From: Dermacentor variabilis
Lineage: Eukaryota > Arthropoda > Arachnida > Ixodida > Ixodidae
Assembly: GCF_050947875.1 (NCBI RefSeq)
Contig: NC_134573.1
Span: 66,431,315-66,495,314, forward strand
Length of the DNA stretch: 64,000 bases
Direction: 5' to 3'
Shown: positions 1-13,190 of the stretch, piece by piece
Layout of the letters: each line of letters opens with the position of its first letter
Position numbering within the stretch: position 1 is the first letter of the stretch
The notes under the pieces: generated by a model
Databases searched by the model: none
What the model was told of the DNA's origin: nothing
What the model saw: the letters and a program-made list of their open reading frames with translations, nothing else
Position numbers and translations under genes: made by a program

Positions 1-1
1 A

Positions 2-328
2 GGGTTGCCACGAGCGGAAGCAACACTTCTGTGCCGCCTGTGGCTCGGCGTGGCATTCACGAACTCATATTCATTCCGCATTGGCATGGCCGACAGCCCT
101 ACTTGTCACACCTGCGGCTGCGAGGAGACGATTCAACACCTCCTATGTGACTGTCCCCGTTACGCAGTGCGAACAAAAGTGCTCGTGACCACTCTCGCAA
201 AACTGGACAATCGCCCCTTTACAGAGGAAAAAGCTCTAGGACATTGGTCCAGACGGGCTTCGGCACTCAAGGCCTTAAGGGCTTTGTTGAAGTTTTTAAG
301 GAACTGCGAATTGTGCGACCGCCTTTGA
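2..328 (+). CDS. C-terminal end of an RNase-H-type non-LTR retrotransposon polyprotein (5' end outside window)
   Basis: The frame is open from the left edge to a TGA at 326-328 and gives about 108 residues. It contains the tail that follows the RNase H domain in abundant tick LINEs of the I/R1-like type: a 'LLCRLWLGVAFTNSYSFRIG' stretch, then a Cys/His cluster (CHTCG...HLLCDCPRY), then an amphipathic, Leu-rich end. In such elements this region lies after the endonuclease, reverse transcriptase and RNase H domains and is thought to bind nucleic acid. The family match is from memory of related tick polyproteins. No frameshift or stop is visible here, so this end may be fairly young. It is joined directly to its 3' UTR. 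Clade assignment is uncertain; that it is LINE-derived is near certain. Confidence 0.85.
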   Translation, partial: GLPRAEATLLCRLWLGVAFTNSYSFRIGMADSPTCHTCGCEETIQHLLCDCPRYAVRTKVLVTTLAKLDNRPFTEEKALGHWSRRASALKALRALLKFLRNCELCDRL

Positions 329-514
329 ACGTTGTAGCGCGTAGTTTCGCGTTACTGTGTGAATTTCCTCTTTTTTTCCCATTTTTTCCCTCTTCTTCTT
401 TCTCCTTTTATTCCCATTACCCCTTTCCCCAGCACAGGGTAGCCAGCCGGTGCTTACACTGGCTAACCTCCCTGTCTTTCCTCTCCTTTGTCTCCTCCTC
501 CTCCTTTACACTCA
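329..514 (+). mobile_element. 3' UTR and tail of the LINE at the left edge
   Basis: This pyrimidine-rich 3' UTR follows the LINE stop codon. Its core, at 420-480, reads ccctttccccagcacagggt, then a variable stretch, then 'taacctccctgtctttcctc'. The same core recurs at about 8755, 9931, 52760 and 58645 without the ORF, and in part on the minus strand at 15200 and 23324. That marks it as the reverse-transcription start end of a LINE family that usually inserts as 5'-truncated copies. Confidence 0.8.
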
Positions 515-612
515 TATCCTGGCCTTGGTGCATTTGGTTGTTCGCTTCTTATGATGTGACTAATACACAATCGGGGCCGTCGGTTTTCCTTCTTCTCATT
601 AACATATCTCTC
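515..612 (+). mobile_element. 3' portion of the tRNA-derived SINE family, headless
   Basis: The stretch holding 'ttcttatgatgtgactaata' and 'atcggggccgtcggtttt' matches the distal body of the SINE copies at 16491-16810 and 16826-17140 when those minus-strand copies are reverse-complemented. No tRNA-like head is present, so it is a fragment next to the LINE tail. Confidence 0.6.
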
Positions 613-1263
613 TCGCTCTTTAAAAATAGCCTCTTGCAGACTGCATAATTATAGCCGTCGAGCTGGACCATTTGTTGAGGCGGACATTATTTGCACGGGA
701 AATCGAAAGCATATGCAACAAAGAAACAAAAATCCACTAATTATCTTTTGAATTATTTACCCTAACGCGCATATTGCAAATTACCAATTGTAGCCGGTTG
801 GTTTGCAACGCGTATCCACTTGGATGAATTTAGAGAATGGTGCCAGTTTGGAGATTTGCGCCATGAAACTTAAATGCATTGCTGTTCTAAAAATGCATTG
901 TGGCTCCACTTAGTTTTTTAACAAAACGCTATTTTATGCGTTGAAACACAAAAGTAACTGCAAGACCAATGCATTTTGTTCCACCCCCCCCCCCCCACTT
1001 TGGAAAATAATATATTAAAACTGATGGCATCATGGAAATTCATTTCGAGTGGGTACGTCTTGCAAGTCAGCGGCTTCAATTCGTAAATTGCAATATGTGC
1101 CATGAAGTAATTATTTAGAAGTTAATTATTGATTTTTTTAGTTGCACAAGCGTTTCGATTTTGCCCGCTAGTAATGGTGGCCTCTGCGAATATTCCAGCT
1201 CAAGGACAAGAATTGCGCTATGTGTAAAAGAAACCCATAAAGCTTAAAGGTGATCACGAACAA
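613..1263. other. Unrecognised AT-rich sequence
   Basis: No coding or repeat homology was recognised. It holds a 13-base C run at 984-996. Confidence 0.5.
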
Positions 1264-1344
1264 TACACACACACACACACACACACGCACGCACGCACAC
1301 ACGCACACACACACACATACATACATATATATATATGTATGTAT
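1264..1344. repeat. (CA)n / (TA)n / (GTAT)n compound microsatellite
   Basis: Alternating CA with interspersed CG steps runs into TA and then GTAT units, immediately before the left arm of the inverted repeat. Confidence 0.9.
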
Positions 1345-1443
1345 GCATGCAATGACAATAATCTCAGGCTAGGGGTGGGGGGTGGAGGGAGAGACCTTGA
1401 AGTGTCGTGACTAATCGCAGACACCAACGTGTTATTTCCATAT

Positions 1444-1499
<56 letters not shown>

Positions 1500-1667
1500 A
1501 TATGGAAATAACACGTTGGTATGGTATATTGGTATATAGTATGGTATATATAACACGTTGGTATATTGATATGGAAATAACACGTTGGTGTCTGCGATTA
1601 GTCACGACACTTCAAGGTCTCTCCCTCCACCCCCCACCCCTAGCCTGAGATTATTGTCATTGCATGC
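1345..1667. repeat. Foldback element with perfect 106-bp arms
   Basis: Bases 1345-1450 and 1562-1667 are exact reverse complements over 106 bp by hand alignment; each arm starts or ends with gcatgc. The spacer is a (TA)n run (about 1448-1497) plus a partial extra copy of the inner arm (about 1495-1520, 'tgatatggaaataacacg'). No transposase is present. It could be a foldback or MITE-type element, or a recent inverted duplication around a microsatellite. The right arm ends exactly where CR1-like coding sequence begins. Confidence 0.9.
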
Positions 1668-2500
1668 GAGATAACTGGAATGCCAATCTAGTACAAACTT
1701 GCCATGTGCAGATAGTATCTACTGCTACATTCGTACGCCTAATCTTAGAGTATGATAACACTGCATGGTTTGCGCATACTGTCACTAATTTAGCCAAAAT
1801 TGAACGTGTACAAGGGAAAGCCGCTGGGTTTATTCAAAACAAGCGCAAGCGAACCGACTCGCCCACTAACCTGCTGCCATCTTCTGGACTACCTACGCTC
1901 GAGACAAGAGCAACAGTGACACGTCTGAGGTTTCACCATCAACTACTGCAAAGCACAGCCGGATCAATTGGTCCAAATACATCTTTCTTGCAGAATCTCG
2001 AACACTAAGAAACGAAGATGCATACACTCTAAGGGAGTACGCTTACAACAAAGATTTCTTCAAGATTTCTTTTTTCTTCCTGACAATCAGTAAATAAAAT
2101 CGTTTAGACCCATCCATTCTTTACACAGGATCCTCTGCAGATTTCACGTCGAAAATTGAAAGTGTGTTTAATAACTAGACATTTGTTTCTTTTCTTTTTC
2201 AGTGTTCTGTTTCGTAGCAAAGCGCCAGATGGCTCCTTCCTAAGTGTGTGTACCTTTTTCTTCCTTCGTCACTCATCATTAATATATAAATTAGTAATAA
2301 ATTCTTAGTTAATGCATAAATTAGCCCGCGGTCCTGTTTGCATGTAATTAGCGTTGTTATTTTCTGTTTCAATATAGGTACTGTTTTTTGTGCCGCTTGT
2401 CAAAATGTAGTTACATAGTGTTCATTAGATTGAATCGCTAATGCCCTCTTGCTTTGGTCTAGTAAGAGACTGGCAGAAATGTGAATAAATAAATCACGAA
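1668..2500 (+). pseudogene. Decayed C-terminus and 3' UTR of a CR1/jockey-like LINE reverse transcriptase
   Basis: The frame at about 1668-2008 encodes the C-terminal region typical of CR1/jockey-like reverse transcriptases: 'VRLILEYDNTAWFAHT', then 'KIERVQGKAAGFI', then 'SPTNLL...GLPTLETR'. These correspond to the family's LVRPILEYA..W, KLE.VQRKAARFI and GL.TL..RR blocks. After the stop at 2008 the homology continues in another frame (EDAYTLREYAYNKDFFK, about 2015-2075), so a frameshift is present. The palm catalytic part is absent. The 3' UTR runs to an A-rich tail 'gaataaataaatc' near 2483-2495, the usual simple-repeat end of such LINEs. It is inactive. Confidence 0.8.
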
Positions 2501-2508
2501 ATGCGAAA

Positions 2509-2528
2509 GGTATGCACGGTTGCATACC
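2509..2528. repeat. Short perfect hairpin
   Basis: Eight-base arms (ggtatgca / tgcatacc) with a four-base loop lie just after the CR1-like tail. Function unknown; it may be fortuitous. Confidence 0.5.
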
Positions 2529-2581
2529 GTGAAGTCGCAGACATGGATTCCCTTCAATCAGGCGCACCGCTTTATGCGCAC

Positions 2582-2682
<101 letters not shown>

Positions 2683-2891
2683 CTTTATTTGCCTTGGATC
2701 AGAAAAGAAGACCTTTCAAGGCTTATTGTATGGTAATGAAAGGTCCTTCTTAAGCATAAGTACCTGGAACAGGTAATCGATGATGCTGCAACTCGAGCTG
2801 GGAAGCTCAGCTGTGCCGATATACTTCAAGCTATATATCACGTAATGGTGAATATTGCACTGATCTGATCATTATCTACTCAGCGTCGGCG

Positions 2892-3490
2892 CCAAAGGTT
2901 TCAGCTATTCTTCGTAAGCACCACAACGTTCTTTCTCAAAGTAATTTCCATAAACGCATATCATAGAGCCACCCGGTGTTGTGTATAGGAAAAAAAAAGC
3001 ATTGCGCGATATTTTGGCCAAGTCAACCATGAACCCTTGCCGTTCTCCAGGCACTGCAATAAACCGCCATTGCCAGGCCTGCCGTCACATGAGAACCACA
3101 TAGAAAGAAATCAGCGCAGCGTCCAGCCACTCCGTTCAAATTAAAGGACACCGCCACTGTGACACACCTGTGACACCGCCACTGTAATCAACCCTCTCGA
3201 ATGTAGTACTTGTAATCAACATTATGTTTCACAGACAGAAGACATATTTAAGGATGCGATTTAATAACCACAGTTCAAATGAGAAAAAAAAACGATATTG
3301 AAACTTTCTTTAACCCAACATGTCAACCTTCCTGGCTGCTCTTGCAATGATTTAAAGGCGACAATATTAGAATCGTGGTTTCGCCCGCACTACCATCAGG
3401 ATGCTATGGAATGCTGCTTTATTTGTAAGTTTAATACCACTGCCTTGGGTAATATTGAAGGTACCTGAAAACTCGGGTGCTTGCCCACTG
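2892..3490 (+). pseudogene. Decayed GIY-YIG endonuclease fragment of a Penelope-like element
   Basis: Pieced together across frames, this matches the GIY-YIG half of Penelope-like retroelements. In order: 'ILRKHHNVLSQSN' (about 2907), 'PPGVVYRKKKALRDILAKS' (about 2966), a Cys/His linker 'INRHCQACRHMRTT' (about 3060), the start of the nuclease core 'LECSTCNQHYVSQTED' (about 3200), and 'LKATILESWF' then 'ICKFNT' (about 3350-3440). In the family the core reads LxCxxC..QYIGQT; the GIY-YIG nuclease cuts target DNA for retrotransposition. Stops and frameshifts separate the blocks, and the reverse transcriptase part is missing. Several blocks align in the right order, so confidence in the family is high although the gene is dead. 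Confidence 0.8.
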
Positions 3491-4640
3491 ATTAGAACAA
3501 TGTTGTTATAAGTTGTAAGCAAATCTTGTTTAATTTACCTAAGACAGCAACCCACATCTCATTTACGTCACCTCTGCCACCTTGCTTTGTGCTTACCCGC
3601 CCCTCCCAGGCAGCAGGTAACGGTTACTTTACCGATGCATTCTTATCTGTTTAAGAGAGCATGATGATGGCGAAGATCATAAAAACATCGCCACCATGCG
3701 CCACAAAATTTGGCTGAAATATGACTTTAACAACCACCGCTGTAAAAAAGCCTTGGGAGTTTTGTTCAGTCAGCGCTCAGGCCACCCGTGTTGCAATGAG
3801 AACGCGACGCTGGCCCTATCATTCCTGGGCCGTTAGTAATTCTTTCTGTTCGCAAAGGGCGAGTCGTAAGTAAAAATCACCGCCCAAGTACTCCGTATAC
3901 AGATGTTTAATCAGTGAAGCTGAAACGTGTGACCCCGGTGTTTATCACCGGAGTAATCTCGGCTGTTCATTAAACGACGGCTTGGTAGGTCCGGATCCTC
4001 GGTACGCAGCTGCTGCTCGCGCTTGGCTGCACGAATCCGTTATTGCGCCCGGGATTCAGCATCGGCACGGTGCAGACAAGCTTGTTGCCGGTAATGCTAG
4101 CGGCTATGCTGTTCGAAAGCTGCCTGCTCCTAAGGGGTACTATGACGCGTGGCCTATCCATTTCGGAGCCGGAGAGAAACAGCTGCGCGCGCACTCGGCT
4201 GGGACCGAGAGCAACGACGTCACTAGTGGCGCAGGAAATCCAACACCACCTAAATAGCGCAAGGCTTTCTGAATGCGATCCATGACGTCATCTTACCTGG
4301 CCCGACTGCCATAGAATCTAATGGCGAGGTTCCCGGGTAGGGAACAGTGATTTTTGCGTCACTGCTTTCATCACGCCAGCCTTGTCAATGGAAATATCGG
4401 ACCAGGTAGCGTGACGTCATGGATCAGCGAAAACAGGCCTTGTGCTATCTGGGTGGTGTTGGCTAATCGCACGTCTCACTTTCTCTCTTTTTCTTTTTTC
4501 ACGCATGCGCATGGGGTTCCACCGGAGTATGTTTCTGCGCATAGGCGACCGACAGACGGACGGACGAATCGGCCAGCCTTATAGAGCTTCGCTGTAAAAA
4601 TACCGGCAGTGATAGTGGAGGTTGCAGCGAAAGGGTCAAA
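3491..4640. other. Non-coding, possible interspersed repeat
   Basis: No protein homology was recognised. The end of the block ('gacagacggacggacgaatc' followed by an 'agcttcgctgtaaaa' phrase near 4590) resembles phrases I associate with tick interspersed repeats, but no second copy lies in the window. Confidence 0.3.
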
Positions 4641-5660
4641 GGTCACACACGCCCACGTTTTCCTGTGACAGTCACACTAATTGGAACAGCAATCGCCCTT
4701 TCCTAGAAGCACTTAACTGTCCCCTGAGCTTGCGTAGCCACGCGGCTTGTTTAACAGCGCTGGCCCGAGGCAAACACTGCTTAAGCGCGCGGCTCTTCGC
4801 TGCAAAGCACTTGGAAGCAGTGACGCCTGGGCGAGCAAGAAAGAAACTACCCGGAAGCGATGCGCTCGAGTTTGTCCGAGACCGGGTGTGTTTATCGCGA
4901 GCCGACGCGCCACTATAGCGTCGGCGCACGCAATCGAGCGATGCGAGGCAAATGTTTGCCGCGTTTCGCTGGCCGTGGACGCATTCGAAGACGTGATGCA
5001 CCGCCACCGCTGCTTCTCCTGCTGCCGCTATCGCTACTGGTGGCCAGACAAGACTTGAAAGACAGTGGAATAAAAAAAGAAAAGAAAAAAGTGCAGCGTG
5101 TTCGTGCGTAAGCAGCCGCGAGCCGAGCTCGGACCCAATTGGGCTAAGTGCATCTGGCCACGGTGTCCTTGGGACGCGAGCTCCCATCGTGTCAGAGAGA
5201 AAAAAAAAGAATAGGAAAGGGGATCGGGGGAGGAAGAGGGTATCGGCGTCCCATTTGTTTCACCGGCCCCGCCGTCGCCTGATGCCGATTCTTTAGTATC
5301 AACGATCCTCCGCGAGCAACCCCGGCAGTGGACAGCGCTCTGTTAGCGCCCTCGGTCTGCGTGCCAGGCTCTCCCTTTCCTCACTTGTCCGGGTCCCGTT
5401 TCCAGTCCGGGCTGGCCGACTCTTATTTAACCTCAGCAGAGCGATGCTGTCTCACTGCGCAAGGGTGCGCTCGCGATGCTCTACGCGAAGGCGAGCGCTA
5501 ACTGCAGATGTGCGGAACTTACACGAGGACGGAAGTCTCGCTTCAAGTGCTTTAGTGGGCCGCCACTGCGAGCCGTGGAAGAGATGTGCGCGCTGTTGCT
5601 CTTTTATTTCTTTTTTTTATAAGGGCGCGTGCTTTGCGTGGTCGTAGCGCCCTTCGCAGC
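4641..5660. other. GC- and CpG-rich block without a recognisable gene
   Basis: The base composition is clearly richer in G, C and CpG than the flanks. Several overlapping open frames exist on both strands (for example 4672-5187 on the minus strand), but none has a recognisable domain and their overlap suggests composition artefacts. It could be a promoter or CpG-rich first-exon area, or simply a GC-rich repeat. Confidence 0.3.
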
Positions 5661-6972
<1,312 letters not shown>

Positions 6973-8587
6973 TGACGTTGTAAAGGGTTTATAAGCAGCA
7001 GTTGAAGGAGCCGTGCAATATAAGAGGCTGCCGAACACTGGTTATTCTTCAAGTGCATCGTCAGCAAAGACAACACAAAGGAATAAATGAAGAAAGAAAG
7101 AAAAAGGAAGGAAAGGAGCTAGCGGCCTGAATTGACTTCATTGTACGTTCAGTCTTCGCGATACTATTTTTTCGAAGTCTTCATGTTTGACGTGTTTAAG
7201 TAGGAGATATGATGTTTTACCCGTTTGGGTACGGGAGAAGGGGGGGCATGCCAGCGCTGCCACATGATTCTAAAGGAGGCACTACCCGAAAGTATGCTGC
7301 CGTGAGTTCCATTCGAACACCGAGTATGAAGTGCTTCGCGGGGCACACTGAGGACCGTCGCCGGGATGTCGAAAGCTTGATCTCAAGGAGGCTCTTAAAA
7401 TCTGCTGGGACCATACTTTGCGAGCATTCTTTTTGCCGCGTTTGTGTTCAATTTTGTTATCCGTCTTGCCTAGCAGCCTATCTCGGCGGCAAGGGGTACG
7501 GGGAGGTAAGGGGGCGGGGGTGAGCTCGTGCGACGCAACCGCTAAGAGCGAAAATAACGAGAAATAAAAGTTGAAAAAGAATCTTGACAAAATACAGCGG
7601 CTCATATTGCTGGATTCGTTGAGTTGTGTTTAATTTTTTCGGAGTACTTTGGGCTAACGACGCCACACGACGTACTCTGGTCGGTCAACGAACATCAAGT
7701 ACACCATTGAAACTTTAAGTCACTGAGCTTCAAGTATATAGCCATCGAACGTTCATTGAACATTCGTTTTTGTTTGAATCCGAGTAAATGACACTTTGTA
7801 AATTATTTATGCACGTCAGAGTCCGCTTCTCACGCAAGTAAAATGGAGGACACTGTTGCTATTCATTTCTTTTGCTTACTGACAGAAAACAAGTTTCATG
7901 CAACGTCAGAAGAAAGAGAGAAAAGAGAAATGCGGAACACCGTGATGATACAGTGCATCGCGAACGCGTCGCAGGACGGGCATCGTTAGCGCTTTATCTG
8001 CTGCGCCTGGCAGACCAGCGCGCGCAATGCAGCGTCGAGCTGACGCGACGAAGTTTCGCTCACAAAGAAACTGCGGCTTCGGCAAAACTATTTGAAGGGC
8101 CCGTTTAGCGCTGGCTCACACCGGAAGAGAGAGAGAGAGAGATGTTTCACGGGACCTTCTAACGAAGGAGTCAGTAATTTTGCCCTCGATACACCTGGCC
8201 CGCACGCCTCTCACCGCTGAATGCCCCCCCCCCCCCCCCCCCCCCCCAAGCGACTCTTCTTGGTCCCATACTTCCGCAACCGGCGTAGCATGGCTTTGTA
8301 GCAGAATAGCCGTGACTCAATGCGTGCCGAACCGCGAAAGCTTACTCTGCCGGCTTGCAACTGCGAGCGGTAGGCGGGGTTTTCTTTGCCGAATAGCAAC
8401 GAGGGCAAACGTCCCATTTGGCCACGCGGCTAATGAGGTACGCGCGTCCGCTCACCGAACTGTCTCTGGTAGGTCATGCACCGCTTCCGCGGGCAAAGAC
8501 TAGAGGGAGGAGCGAAGTGGATGAAGCGTAATGAGCGCGAGTAATTAAATGGATTGGCGACTAAAATTTTTAAAGCTTCCTTTTACC
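6973..8587. other. Unrecognised sequence with low-complexity runs
   Basis: No coding homology was recognised. It holds a short GA run near 8131-8141 and a 24-base C run at 8224-8247. Confidence 0.4.
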
Positions 8588-8637
8588 GATGCCATGGTAA
8601 CCATGGCAAGTTATTTACGTCACCACCCATGGCAACC
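8588..8637. promoter_or_regulatory. Cluster of X-box (RFX-type) motifs
   Basis: 'gatgccatggtaac' (8588-8601) and the overlapping 'gtaaccatggcaag' (8597-8610) each match the RFX consensus GTTNCCATGGNAAC at all but one defined position; together they form a palindrome centred on 8599. A third half-match, 'cccatggcaacc', lies at 8626-8637. RFX factors bind such sites in promoters of ciliary genes in animals. No adjacent gene was recognised, so function is inferred from motif alone. Confidence 0.35.
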
Positions 8638-8754
8638 AGCCAAACAGGTACTCTGCTCAAATGGCTAACAGAAACTGAACACGGGTTTTGTGTCTCTCCT
8701 GCATAATGATGCATTTACACTTTGCAGCAAGAGTTTTTCTTCTTTATTTAGGAT

Positions 8755-8863
8755 CTTCCTGTCTTCCCTTACCCCTTCCCCAGTGCAAGGTAGCAAACTC
8801 GTTATCTGTCTTCCGGTTAACCTCCCCGCCTTTCTCATCTCTTTTCTCTCTCTCTCTTGCAAG
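8755..8863 (+). mobile_element. LINE 3' tail, 5'-truncated copy
   Basis: Contains 'accccttccccagtgcaagg', 'gttaacctcc' and a CT-rich end matching the 3' UTR at 329-514. No ORF part is present, so only the last 100 bp or so was inserted or retained. Confidence 0.8.
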
Positions 8864-9930
8864 AAGAGTATCACGATAATACTACCTGGGCACAGGGAGA
8901 AAAGATGTGGCATGATTAGACAACACAAAGCCAGACTAATAAGTTCCTTTATTTTGAAACGCGCACACACACAAAGTGCTTGGTTTTACTTCGAATGCTT
9001 TAAAAAAAAAAAAACTTACGATCTTAAATAACATTATTGCAGATGAACTACCTGCACAGACGAACAACATTTCACACACACACACACACAAAAAAAGAAA
9101 GAAAGACAATTGATTCAGTTAAACAAATTATAATAATGCACTTCCTAGAAGCATCATACAACACATGTTTACATTAGAAGGTTGAAGGAAATTGCCGTAA
9201 AAACTTAATTCCGGGTGTTTATGTTTCAAGGCAGCCATGTTGGCGGAAATCGTTCGGTCGTTCGGTCGCGCTGTGCCGTGCTTGCGGCGCATTCAACGGG
9301 ATCAAATTCGCTCCAGCGAGCGAGAAAGAAAACCGAAATCTCCGCGAAATAAATCGGCTTGCTTCCATCCCGCGCGGCCATCTGTTGTTCGAAGCGATGC
9401 GATGTAAACGCACGCTTCAGCAGCGAGACTGCGTCCTGACGGAAGCGAAAGAAAAAAAAAAAAAACGAAGCGAAACCAGCACCAAAGGGTAAAGCAAAGC
9501 GCCGACGCACAAGGTAATGCTCCCTAACAATGCCAGGCAAGCTCTGCACGTATTGCTCTCAGCATGGGAGCCACACAAGAGAAAACTGAATCGGCCCGGC
9601 AATCTTTTTTTTTTTTTCTTGGTTGAAAGGCGTTTCTTGCTCCAGGAGTGGGGCAACCGAACAAACCGAATGGATGCAATGTTTAGCACGGGGTGTCCAG
9701 GTGCGTTTGAACAATTTTTCTGATTTGGTACAAATGGCTGCGTAGCTGCCTGGTTTTGTCGCGTGTGTTCAAGCAGATGCGCGATATGTGCGCATTTGTC
9801 CAGCGGTAGTTTTGTCGAGGCGATTTATCGCCCGTGCCTACATGGTGTCCTGGTGCACATGATCCTGTGCGTGCGATAGCGTGGGGGGGATCGCGTGTGC
9901 GTCATTTCTGTCTCTCTTTCTTAAGTTCTC
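8864..9930. other. Unrecognised sequence with A-rich and CA runs
   Basis: It holds poly-A near 9001-9013, (CA)n near 9075-9090, and further A and T runs near 9452 and 9606. No gene was recognised. Confidence 0.4.
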
Positions 9931-10033
9931 CTTCCAGCCTTTCCCTCCCCCGTTCGCCAGTGTAGGGTAGCAAATCGGATTTCCCGTTCTATAACTTCCC
10001 TGCCTTTCTCCCTTTCCTTCTCTCTCGCTCTGC
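9931..10033 (+). mobile_element. LINE 3' tail, diverged copy
   Basis: Reads 'ctttccctcccccgttcgcc', then 'agtgtagggtagcaaatcgg', then 'acttccctgcctttctcc'. It is the most diverged of the plus-strand tail copies. Confidence 0.7.
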
Positions 10034-10407
10034 TGCGACAGTGTCACTCCGACGGGGGCGGCATTGAGGAAACTGACCGGTTTTCCCTTCCTTTCACGAA
10101 AGAACGTCAGCATCTTTCGGAAAGCGTGCCGTTCAATTTAAACGAGCACTTTCCGTATGCGAGAAACTGCCATCAGCACGCGATACCTAAACCAGAGGTG
10201 TCAAAAGCTTTCTTCGCCGTTTGCAGTACATCGCCCACGGTGAGGTAACCGATCAGTGGAACGTGCTCTACGAGGTTCCATGAAACGTAAAAAAAAAAGA
10301 AAAAAAAAGCGCCAGCGTCTCAACCAATGAGAAGCGTGCAGCACAAGGCCATGGCCGGATGACGAGAGGCTTATGTTAATTGTAACGCAGGAGAGCGATA
10401 ACAGTGA
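10034..10407. other. Unrecognised sequence
   Basis: No gene or repeat family was recognised; A-rich runs occur near 10290-10308. Confidence 0.4.
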
Positions 10408-12305
<1,898 letters not shown>

Positions 12306-12465
12306 AAAGCATATTTAGCGCCAGCAAACAAGGACGGAAAGGAGACGACAACACAATGCGCTAACTTCAACAACTTGATTTTAAGTTGAAAATCAAGTTG
12401 TTGAAGTTAGCGCATTGTGTTGTCGTCTCCCTTACGTCCTTCTTTGCTGGCGCTAAATATGCTTT
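12306..12465. repeat. Near-perfect 77-bp hairpin
   Basis: Arms 12306-12382 and 12389-12465 pair with three mismatches around a six-base loop. The arms carry 'tttagcgccagcaaacaagg' and 'gcgctaacttcaacaact'. The second phrase resembles the hairpin at 15411-15471 (gcgctgacttccagctggtt), so both may be terminal hairpins of one retroelement family, possibly Penelope-like. That assignment is inference. Confidence 0.85.
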
Positions 12466-12664
12466 AGATTATGGTCATTCACAGGTGGGAACGCAGTAAC
12501 AGCTCAACGGTAAAATTTAACTGTTCATACTCCCTCAAGAATCAAAGCAAAAAAGGCGACAGGGAAGAAAGAAAAAAAAAAAACGCGTTAGGAAGAAACA
12601 CGTCGAGGGCAGATACGTTTGTTTTGAGCATAAGCGTAAAAGCAAACTGAGGGACGTTGCACCC

Positions 12665-12717
12665 TAAACAAACAAACAAACAAACAAACAAACAAACAAA
12701 CAAACAAACAAACAAAC
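12665..12717. repeat. (AAAC)n array
   Basis: About 13 tetranucleotide units. Confidence 0.95.
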
Positions 12718-13088
12718 GAACAAGATCCCTGCAGATCGGCCGCACACCGCCAAGGAAGGAACTCATGGTGCTGGGAATTGCTCTGCTTGCATCTGCCACT
12801 CGAAGCAGTATTATGCCGCCTCAATTTTGTCACTTTTAAAATTTTACAACCTTTTCTACTTCTCTTACATTTCCTTGCTATTTCATTTATTATTATATAC
12901 ATTAGTGGCTTTTTCTTGTGTGTGAATCTTATCGTCTGGAAGCTCTGGGCACTACTTCACCTCGCTACTGCAATGCGGCAACGACTACGGCATGGGTCAG
13001 TCAACCAGAAAAAAAGAACCGGAATGACCAATGACCGCCCTCTCATAGTCTTCCGCTCCATGCAAACTGAATCGGTGCTTCACGGAAA
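12718..13088. other. Unrecognised sequence
   Basis: Nothing recognised. Confidence 0.4.
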
Positions 13089-13190
13089 GATTAGCACTCT
13101 ACAATGGGTGAGCCTCCATCCTCCGTTCTTAGTACACGTAGGCGACTGCCCCGACTGATTGGCTGACACGAGTCCTCGCCTTGACTTCCC
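13089..13190 (+). repeat. Interspersed repeat, copy A
   Basis: Matches 15528-15625: shared phrases are 'tacaatgg..gagcc.tc.t', 'ctccgt.cttag.acacg' and 'ctg.ccc.actga'. The two copies lie 2.4 kb apart in the same orientation. Family unknown. Confidence 0.55.

Noticed and set aside
4672..5187. A 171-residue open frame on the minus strand in the GC-rich block
   Set aside because: Several equally long frames overlap it on both strands, and no domain or splice context supports it; the base composition alone explains it.
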